DNA of 17,930 nt from Solidesulfovibrio magneticus (GTDB lineage: Bacteria > Desulfobacterota > Desulfovibrionia > Desulfovibrionales > Desulfovibrionaceae), in NCBI GenBank assembly GCA_002482565.1, contig DLGG01000074.1, positions 12,743 to 30,672 of the forward strand, written 5' to 3'. Made by a program: the position numbers and the translations under genes. Below, in pieces: positions 12,593 through 17,930 of the stretch; the stretch's first letter is position 1, and each line of letters opens with the position of its first letter. Below the pieces are notes generated by a model, which saw only the letters and a program-made list of their open reading frames with translations, did no database searches and was not told where the DNA came from.

Positions 12593-15224
12593 AGGGCTTT
12601 TGCTCGCCGCACTCTTGTTGGCGGCGGCGGGGCAGGCCCTGGCCCAGTCCGGCAAAGTGCTGGTCGTGCCTTTCGCGGTCAACGCTGCCGACGCCCTGCA
12701 TTCCGTACAGGGAAGCCTGCCTCCGATTCTGGCTGAAAAGCTCAAGGCCCTGGGCGTCACCGCTCAGGCCGAGGGCAGCAAGGCCGCCCCTGACGCCGCC
12801 GCCGCCCGCAAGCTGGCCGGCGCGGCCCGGGCAGAATACGTCGTTTTCGGCAGCATTTCCAAGGTCGGCGAGGGACTGAGCCTCGACGCCCGGGTGGCCA
12901 AGGTCGGGGGTGGGGAGCCCCAGGCCGTGTTCGCCTCGGCGGCGACGGTGATGGGCCTGGACGCCGCGGCCGCGCAGCTGGCCGACAAGATCAAGCCCCT
13001 GGTGGCCGTGGCCTCGGCTGCGGGCGGCGGCTCGGACCGCATTGTCGAAGTGGACGTCGAAGGCAATTCCATTCTCGACAAGGAAGTGGTCATCCTCAAG
13101 GTCAAAAGCCAGGTCAACCAGGCCTATGATCCCAAGACCGTCAACGACGACGTCAAAAAGCTCTTCGACATGGGCTATTTCGACGACGTCCAGGTGCGTC
13201 TGGACAATGTGGCCGGCGGCAAGCGCCTGACCTTTGTGGTCAAGGAAAAGCCGCGCATCCAGGCCATCGGCGTCACCGGCAACGGCGACGTGAAAAAGGA
13301 CGACATCCTGGAGGCCATGAGCACCAAGGCCGGCGGCGTGCTCAACCTGAAGGTCCTGGCCGACGACCTCGGCAAGATCCGCGAGCTCTACAGCAAGAAA
13401 GGCTACTACAAGACCGAAGTCACCTACGAGCTGGAACAGACCGATCCCCGCATCGCCCGGCTCAACATCGTGATCAAGGAGCCCAAAAAGCTCTATATCA
13501 AGGAAGTCAAGATCGAAGGGGCCAAGCAGATCAGCGCCGGCGACCTCCAGGACGAGCTGGCCACGTCCACCCGCCACTTCTGGTCCTGGGTGACCGGTTC
13601 GGGCGTGCTCAAGGAAGAAATGCTGGAGCGCGACGCCGCCGCCCTGGAATCCTATTACGCCAACCGCGGCTTCGTCGACGCCCGGGTCGGCCAGCCCGAG
13701 GTCATCTACGGCGACGACGGCATCACCGTCATCTTCCGGGTCGAGGAAGGCGACCGCTACAAGGTCGGTTCCGTGGCCTTCTCCGGCGACCTGCTGTTTG
13801 ACCAGCCCAAGCTCATGGACCGGGTCAAGCTCGACGAGCTCTCCGGCAAGGGCGAATACTTCAACCGGTCGGTGGTGCGCGACGATTTGAACGCCCTGGC
13901 CGAACTCTACGCCGACGACGGCTACGCCTTTGCCGAAGCCGACGTCGACATGCAAAAGCACGCCGACACCAAGACCATCGACATCACCTACATGATCGCC
14001 AAGGGCCGCAAGGTCTACGTGCGCCGGGTGACCATCGAGGGCAACGACAAGACCCGCGACAACGTCATCCGCCGCGAGGTCAAGCTGGCCGACGGCGACA
14101 TGTTCTCGGGCTCCAAGCTGCGCCGCTCCAACGAGCGCCTGGACAAGCTCGAATACTTCGAGAAAATCGACATCGAGACCGTGCCCACGGACAACCCGGG
14201 CGAAGTGGACATCAAAGTCAAGGTGAAGGACAAGAACACCGGCTCCATCAGCCTCGGCGCCGGCTACTCCACCTCCGACAGCGTGTTCTTCGGCGGCTCC
14301 GTGGAGGAGAAAAACCTCTTCGGCAAGGGCTACCACGCCAAGTTCCAGGGCATGTTCAGCGGCAAGTCCAGCCGCGGCATCCTGTCGTTCACCAACCCCT
14401 ACGTCTACGACACCAACCTGTCCGTGGGCGCCGACATCTACCAGGTCTACCGCGCCTACGACGACTTCAAGAAATCGACTTCCGGCGCCAAGCTGCGCTT
14501 TGCCTACCCCTTGGGCGAATACACGATCCTGTCGTGGGACTACCGCCTGGACCACTACCACATCTACCACACCAACCCCTGGGCTTCGAGCGTCATCACC
14601 GAGTCCGCCGGCTGGCACTGGTCGAGTTCGGTCTTCGCCTCCATCGACCGCGACACCGTGGACAGCGCCACCAAGCCCACCAAGGGCACCAAGAACACCC
14701 TGTCGCTGGAATACGCCGGCGGCGCGGTGGGCGGCGACGACGCCTTCGTCAAGCCCATGTTCACCTCCAACTTCTTCTACCCGCTGCCCATGGATCTCGT
14801 CTTCCACTGGCGCGGCCAGGCCGGCGTGCTGCTGCCCAACTCCGGCGGCGACATCCCGGTCTACGAACGCTTCTACCTCGGCGGCATCAACAACGTCCGC
14901 GGCTACGAGCTGGACAAGATCTCGCCCAAGGACCCCTGGACCGGTGAGCGCATCGGCGGCAAGGCGGAGTTTTTCACCAACTTCGAAACCATCTTCCCCA
15001 TCAGCAAGTCCAACGGCCTGTTCGGCGTGGCCTTCTTCGACGCCGGCAACTCCTGGCGCGAATACGACCAGGTCTGCTGGGACTTCTACCGGGCCGTGGG
15101 CGCCGGCGTGCGTTGGTACTCGCCCCTGGGCCTGATCCGGGTGGAATACGGCTACGGTCTCGACGCCGACAAACACAACCTGCAGCCGTCCCAGATCGGC
15201 TTCTCCATGGGACAGACCTTCTAG
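12564..15224 (+). CDS. bamA: outer-membrane protein assembly factor BamA with N-terminal TolB/FlgO-like domain
   Basis: An 886-residue outer-membrane protein. The signal peptide is 1-27 (cleavage after QALA). An extra periplasmic domain spans about 30-150 (GKVLVVPFAVNAADAL... AEYVVFGSISKVGEGLSLDARV... ADKIKPL), resembling TolB-N/FlgO/CsgG-type folds. Five POTRA domains follow at about 158-232, 233-308, 309-400, 401-485 and 486-560. The 16-strand barrel runs to the end, with the lid-lock motif VRGYEL in loop 6 and the terminal Phe of the beta-signal (GFSMGQTF). BamA folds and inserts outer-membrane proteins. ATG 12564 follows GGAG with 6 nt spacing; a second ATG lies three codons on. The family norm is about 800 residues, the excess being the extra domain. 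Confidence 0.95.
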   Translation: MRGMKRIGLKGLLLAALLLAAAGQALAQSGKVLVVPFAVNAADALHSVQGSLPPILAEKLKALGVTAQAEGSKAAPDAAAARKLAGAARAEYVVFGSISKVGEGLSLDARVAKVGGGEPQAVFASAATVMGLDAAAAQLADKIKPLVAVASAAGGGSDRIVEVDVEGNSILDKEVVILKVKSQVNQAYDPKTVNDDVKKLFDMGYFDDVQVRLDNVAGGKRLTFVVKEKPRIQAIGVTGNGDVKKDDILEAMSTKAGGVLNLKVLADDLGKIRELYSKKGYYKTEVTYELEQTDPRIARLNIVIKEPKKLYIKEVKIEGAKQISAGDLQDELATSTRHFWSWVTGSGVLKEEMLERDAAALESYYANRGFVDARVGQPEVIYGDDGITVIFRVEEGDRYKVGSVAFSGDLLFDQPKLMDRVKLDELSGKGEYFNRSVVRDDLNALAELYADDGYAFAEADVDMQKHADTKTIDITYMIAKGRKVYVRRVTIEGNDKTRDNVIRREVKLADGDMFSGSKLRRSNERLDKLEYFEKIDIETVPTDNPGEVDIKVKVKDKNTGSISLGAGYSTSDSVFFGGSVEEKNLFGKGYHAKFQGMFSGKSSRGILSFTNPYVYDTNLSVGADIYQVYRAYDDFKKSTSGAKLRFAYPLGEYTILSWDYRLDHYHIYHTNPWASSVITESAGWHWSSSVFASIDRDTVDSATKPTKGTKNTLSLEYAGGAVGGDDAFVKPMFTSNFFYPLPMDLVFHWRGQAGVLLPNSGGDIPVYERFYLGGINNVRGYELDKISPKDPWTGERIGGKAEFFTNFETIFPISKSNGLFGVAFFDAGNSWREYDQVCWDFYRAVGAGVRWYSPLGLIRVEYGYGLDADKHNLQPSQIGFSMGQTF

Positions 15225-15245
15225 GCAGTCCGCGACGTGGGCGAA

Positions 15246-15270
15246 GGCCGGAACACGCTTCCGGCCCTTT
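15246..15270 (+). terminator. hairpin between bamA and skp, terminator or attenuator
   Basis: GGCCGGAA (15246-15253) / TTCCGGCC (15259-15266) with a CACGC loop, then CTTT. The T tract is short, so partial readthrough into skp is likely. Confidence 0.55.
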
Positions 15271-15334
15271 CGGAATACAGACCAACGGGGGGCCAACGCC
15301 CCCCGCAAACGTGAATGGATCAAGGAGCGAAATA

Positions 15335-15841
15335 ATGGGCGTTATGGTTCGGGTTTTCTTTATCATGGCCGTGTTGGCGATGCCGGTTGCGGCGTTTGCC
15401 CAGGGAAAGATCGGCATCATCAACCTCGATGACGCCCTGTCCAACTCCAGCGCCGGCAAGTCTGCCCTTGGCAGCCTCAAATCGAAGTTCGAAGCCCGGG
15501 AAAAGTCTTTGGCCGCCCAGGGCGACGAGCTCAAGAAAATGCAGGACGAGCTCCAGAAGAAAAGCGTGGCCCTGTCCCAGGACGCCATGAAGGCCAAGGC
15601 CGCCGACTTTGAAGCCAAAGCCCGCAAGTACATGGAAGACCGCAACAAGCTGCAGCAGGAAGAACAGCAGTCCCAGCAGACCGTGCTGCAGCCCCTGCTG
15701 ACCCGCCTGCAGAAGGTCGTCAGCGATTACGCCGCCAAAAACGGCTTTTCCGTCATCCTGGAGTCCCGTTCCGTGCCCTACTTCGATCCCAAGCTCGACG
15801 TCACCGCCGCCATCCAGGCTGAATTCGACAAGAGCAAATAA
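15335..15841 (+). CDS. skp: OmpH/Skp family periplasmic chaperone
   Basis: A 168-residue protein. The signal peptide is 1-22 (VFFIMAVLAMPVAAFA). The mature part opens with GKIGIINLDDALSNSSAGK, the conserved first strand and helix of Skp. A long charged, Gln-rich coiled coil follows (about 50-130), the tentacles that hold unfolded outer-membrane proteins. The end returns to the body domain (GFSVILESRSVPYFDPKLDVT). AAGGAG 7 nt before ATG 15335 sets the start. It hands clients to BamA, encoded just upstream. It is bracketed by hairpins on both sides, which should set its dosage separately from bamA and fabZ. Confidence 0.93.
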   Translation: MGVMVRVFFIMAVLAMPVAAFAQGKIGIINLDDALSNSSAGKSALGSLKSKFEAREKSLAAQGDELKKMQDELQKKSVALSQDAMKAKAADFEAKARKYMEDRNKLQQEEQQSQQTVLQPLLTRLQKVVSDYAAKNGFSVILESRSVPYFDPKLDVTAAIQAEFDKSK

Positions 15842-15863
15842 GGGACCCCATCCAGCCAATCCA

Positions 15864-15897
15864 GGGCCGGGACGCTGCCGCGTCCCGGCCCTTTTCT
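15864..15897 (+). terminator. strong intrinsic terminator between skp and fabZ
   Basis: Perfect 12-bp stem GGGCCGGGACGC / GCGTCCCGGCCC with a TGCC loop, then TTTTCT. The fabZ start codon is only 16 bp further, so fabZ must depend on readthrough, or on a promoter within or before this hairpin. Confidence 0.9.
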
Positions 15898-15912
15898 CAT
15901 GAGGAGACCGCC

Positions 15913-16380
15913 ATGGCCGAGACGAACGATGCGGTGATCGGCATCACCGAAATCCAGAAGCTGCTGCCCCACCGCTACCCCTTCCTGCTGGTGGATCGGG
16001 TGATGGAGCATGTCCCGGGACAGTCCATCACAGCGATCAAAAACGTCACCATCAACGAACCGTTTTTTCAGGGCCATTTCCCGGGGCTGCCGGTCATGCC
16101 CGGGATGCTCATCCTGGAAGCCCTGGCCCAGGCCGGCGGGGTGTTGGTGTCCAAATCCCTGGAAGGCCCCTTGGGGGAGCGCATCTTCATGTTCACGGGC
16201 GTGGAAAAAGCCAAGTTCCGCAAGCCGGTCGTGCCGGGCGATCAACTGGTCTTGCGCTGTTTTGACCTCAAGCGCCGCATGACCTTGTGCAAGATGCGGG
16301 CGGAAGCTTCGGTGGCCGGCGTCGTGGTGGCCGAAGCCGAACTGAGCGCCGCCGTGGTCGATGGCGGCAGCCTGGGCTAG
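15913..16380 (+). CDS. fabZ: 3-hydroxyacyl-ACP dehydratase FabZ
   Basis: A 155-residue hot-dog-fold enzyme that dehydrates 3-hydroxyacyl-ACP in fatty acid synthesis. LLPHRYPFLLVDRV (17-30) and GHFPGLPVMPGMLILEALAQ (54-73) are diagnostic; the catalytic residues are His55 and Glu69. GAGGAG precedes ATG 15913. In many Gram-negatives fabZ sits with lpxD and lpxA, which divert the same substrates to lipid A. Here lpxD is absent between skp and fabZ, and lpxA does not follow; a terminator and a convergent gene come next. Confidence 0.97.
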   Translation: MAETNDAVIGITEIQKLLPHRYPFLLVDRVMEHVPGQSITAIKNVTINEPFFQGHFPGLPVMPGMLILEALAQAGGVLVSKSLEGPLGERIFMFTGVEKAKFRKPVVPGDQLVLRCFDLKRRMTLCKMRAEASVAGVVVAEAELSAAVVDGGSLG

Positions 16381-16473
16381 CTTTTCCTCGGCTGGCGAGC
16401 CGCCTGAACCTTTGCTGGAGGCGCGGCGCGGCAGCGAGGGGAACCCCAAGGTCGAAACCCACGCACAAAAAAA

Positions 16474-16504
16474 GGCCCGGGAGCGTCACTCTCGGGCCGT
16501 TTTG
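16474..16504. terminator. bidirectional intrinsic terminator
   Basis: GGCCCGGGAG (16474-16483) / CTCTCGGGCC (16489-16498), 10 bp with one G-T pair and a CGTCA loop. TTTT follows on the plus strand, and a run of seven As precedes it to serve the minus strand. It lies between convergent fabZ and the membrane protein gene. Confidence 0.88.
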
Positions 16505-16613
16505 CTTGATGATTCTGGTAGCCGGTCACCTTCCGGCGAAGAAGACGGCGCTCGCTGCCTGACACCTCTCCGTTAGAGAGTACGCGCCCGGCAATGGCGC
16601 CGGTCGGAGCTGG

Positions 16614-17174
16614 CTAAACGGCCTTGGGCCGGTTCATGCCCCGGCCGGTCAGATAGCTCCTGGCCTCGGCGCAGCCCAGGAAGGCCGCCTTCTCGATGTA
16701 GGGCAGGGCCAATTGTCCCTTGCCTTGCATCAGCAGGCTCGTTCCCACACCGAAACAAGCCGTGCCGTTCGTGTGATTATGCCGCAAAACCGCCAGGAAT
16801 TTCCGGCAGGACAGCTTGTAGTTGCCGTTCTCAGCCGCTTGGACCGCTTCAAGAATCAGCGAATTTTCCGCGTCCGCCGTGTCATCCCGGGCTTTACGGT
16901 TGGCGAGAGCGAGGCATAAGTCATCCAAAGCATAACGTACGGCAAAGCCAACAATAAGGTAGAAAAAAAAGACGATGGTATACTGATTGAATACCGCATC
17001 ATAATCGTAGACGGAGACGAAGCACATGGCCAATTCGGCAATAACGGGCAGGGCCAGGCCGGCGATAGCCCAGGCTTGCCCTTGGTGCTCATAGATATAG
17101 TAGACAGTATAGCCATGTATGGCGGCCGCCACGCCGATATTGGCCACCAAAGCCAATCTTTTGCAATACTTCAC
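16614..17174 (-). CDS. three-TM membrane protein with Sel1/TPR-like C-terminus
   Basis: A 186-residue protein of no family I recognise. There are three hydrophobic segments at about 6-28, 34-56 and 65-90. A soluble C-terminal part follows (about 105-180) with a TPR/Sel1-like pattern: AVQAAENGNYKLSCRKFLAVLRHN, then NGTACFGVGTSLLMQGKGQLALPYIEKAAFLGCAEARSYL. The last unit is close to a Sel1 repeat, a protein-interaction module. GTG 17174 is chosen because GGAG lies 5 nt upstream and it directly precedes the first TM; an earlier TTG at 17231 has no ribosome binding site. The N-terminal half is visibly less GC-rich than the envelope genes, suggesting acquisition or relaxed codon use. Confidence 0.75.
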   Translation of the reverse strand: MKYCKRLALVANIGVAAAIHGYTVYYIYEHQGQAWAIAGLALPVIAELAMCFVSVYDYDAVFNQYTIVFFFYLIVGFAVRYALDDLCLALANRKARDDTADAENSLILEAVQAAENGNYKLSCRKFLAVLRHNHTNGTACFGVGTSLLMQGKGQLALPYIEKAAFLGCAEARSYLTGRGMNRPKAV

Positions 17175-17242
17175 AACGACTCCACAGGAAAAAAACGGCT
17201 GAACTTCCTTCCTCGATCCGTCGTTCTTCAAGAGCCACGCTG

Positions 17243-17272
17243 GGAATAGAGAGCTACTGAGTGATTTTTCAA
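17243..17272 (-). promoter_or_regulatory. possible promoter of the membrane protein gene
   Basis: Minus strand TTGAAA (17272-17267), an 18-bp spacer, TATTCC (17248-17243), in an AT-richer stretch upstream of the GTG start. Confidence 0.3.
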
Positions 17273-17364
17273 CAACAATTTACTTGTATAGCAGACTTTT
17301 CCCATGAGCGCCAGTCAGGTTTGGTTCCATGCCGGGCGCAACTGCGGGCGGCCAGCCCAACAGG

Positions 17365-17410
17365 AAAAATATAGCCGTTCGGCACATGCACGCGGCATTT
17401 GCCGAACGGC
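17365..17410 (-). terminator. intrinsic terminator after the DUF5320-like gene
   Basis: Perfect 10-bp inverted repeat GCCGTTCGGC (17374-17383) / GCCGAACGGC (17401-17410) with a 17-nt loop. On the minus strand the stem is followed by TATATTTTT, consistent with termination of the transcript carrying the two Gly-rich genes. Confidence 0.7.
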
Positions 17411-17442
17411 CGGTTTATAGCCCAGGCTCGGGACGCCCGACG

Positions 17443-17679
17443 TCACTCGGCGGCAGCGTCGCGACCAGAGCCGCCAAAAGGCTTGAAGCCGCCAGCGCAG
17501 CGGCCGCGTCTATGCCGCAGTCCCTGCCCCTGCCTGCCGGCGTTGCCGCCGCGGCATCCATGCCGGCCATTTCCCTGGTTCGCGCGGTCCTGAACCTGCT
17601 GCCCGCCGCCGCAATATCCCCGTCCGCGCCCTGTACGGCTTCCCTGGCCCAAAGGCCCCGTACCGTCATGACCTGCCAT
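17443..17679 (-). CDS. small Gly/Arg-rich DUF5320-like protein
   Basis: A 78-residue protein. The N-terminus MAGHDGTGPLGQGSRTGRGRGYC matches the pattern I know from DUF5320 proteins (M-x-x-x-DGTGP-x-G-x-G-x-x-TGRG-x-GYC). The rest is Gly/Arg/Gln-rich with three further Cys and no predicted fold. AAGGAG lies about 8 nt before the ATG. The family's function is unknown; in anaerobes such genes often lie near small NifX/NifB-domain and Mrp/ParA-like ATPase genes, which would be outside this window. The upstream neighbour is another Gly-rich protein with a zinc ribbon, 33 bp away and probably in the same operon. Confidence 0.75.
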   Translation of the reverse strand: MAGHDGTGPLGQGSRTGRGRGYCGGGQQVQDRANQGNGRHGCRGGNAGRQGQGLRHRRGRCAGGFKPFGGSGRDAAAE

Positions 17680-17712
17680 ATGTTTGCTCCTTGTCGTGTT
17701 TTGATGTTGCTG

Positions 17713-17930
17713 TTACGCGCCCATGGCCGCGCCGCAGCCCGGGCAGAACGCGCCGGTGGAAGCCGCGCCGCAGGCCGGGCAAAGCCGCTCCAGGGACTTC
17801 TGCCCAATCGGCTCCCCGCCGGCCGCCGCTTCGGTCGTCGAGGCAAAGGCCGCCGCCTGTCCGCGTCCGGTTCCACGCCCCTGCCCTTGCCCCAGGCCAC
17901 GGCCGCGTCCCGACCCGCCCTGGCCGCCTT
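17713..17930 (-). CDS. Gly/Arg-rich zinc-ribbon protein, 3' part only
   Basis: The last 71 residues are visible; the start lies beyond the window edge. The N-terminal part is a repetitive Gly/Arg/Gln stretch (GRGRGLGQGQGRGTGRGQ). A linker follows (AAAFASTTEAAAGGEPIGQK), then a compact zinc ribbon with paired CxxC motifs, LCPACGAAS and FCPGCGAAMGA, ending at TAA. Four Cys in two CPxCG knuckles fit one zinc or iron site. The stop is 33 bp before the DUF5320-like start codon on the same strand. The role is unknown. Confidence 0.75.
   Translation of the reverse strand, partial: GGQGGSGRGRGLGQGQGRGTGRGQAAAFASTTEAAAGGEPIGQKSLERLCPACGAASTGAFCPGCGAAMGA

Noticed and set aside
12525..15323. Long open frame antisense to bamA (over 900 codons)
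   Set aside because: It mirrors the GC-biased codon use of bamA, has a Val/Gly/Asp/His-rich translation with no domain, and lies opposite a certain gene.
1..17930. CRISPR array
   Set aside because: No regularly spaced direct repeats were seen on either strand.

Overview
The window looks like a chromosomal segment of a GC-rich sulfate-reducing deltaproteobacterium of the Desulfovibrionaceae. This is inferred from the lysS-lolC-lolD-bamA-skp-fabZ order, a BamA with an extra N-terminal domain, an HD-GYP protein with a lineage-style insert, and a HesB/IscA-type selenoprotein. No species can be named from sequence alone.

Layout. 1-1458 (minus strand): a flavodoxin-fold iron-sulfur-flavoprotein-like reductase and pyrR. 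1545-2932 (plus): three tandem paralogous small HesB/IscA-like proteins. The first reads through an in-frame TGA (1701-1703), probably as selenocysteine, with a bacterial SECIS-type hairpin at 1719-1742. The second has Cys-Cys at the same site. The third has Ala-Ser there. Each has its own TTGAC-N17-TA promoter-like element, and the first two end in strong terminators. 3055-5182: a stand-alone receiver-domain response regulator and a GAF-like/HD-GYP phosphodiesterase, probably one c-di-GMP signalling operon. 5476-6913: a LuxR-type regulator and a LuxI-type acyl-homoserine-lactone synthase, convergent and overlapping by 80 bp. The luxI-like start codon and ribosome binding site lie in an 8-bp hairpin. 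6940-8564 is accessory in character: an AT-rich spacer, a 67-residue orphan protein, a 24-bp perfect palindrome, about 500 bp without a recognisable gene, and a two-TM SLATT-like protein. tRNA-Asn(GUU) follows on the minus strand with its own promoter and terminator.

9083-16380 is the conserved envelope block: lysyl-tRNA synthetase, LolC/E and LolD (lipoprotein release), BamA (outer-membrane protein assembly), Skp/OmpH (periplasmic chaperone) and FabZ (hydroxyacyl-ACP dehydratase). lysS, lolC, lolD and bamA overlap end to start. skp and fabZ are each preceded by a hairpin terminator, so expression is probably stepped. 16614-17930 (minus): a membrane protein with a Sel1/TPR-like tail, a DUF5320-like Gly-rich protein, and the 3' part of a Gly/Arg-rich zinc-ribbon protein that runs off the window.

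The most interesting system is the Sec / Cys-Cys / Ala-Ser HesB-like trio with independent transcription units. It suggests isoforms matched to selenium supply or three divergent roles in Fe-S handling. Second is the luxI/luxR pair, with its overlapping 3' ends and structured luxI start.
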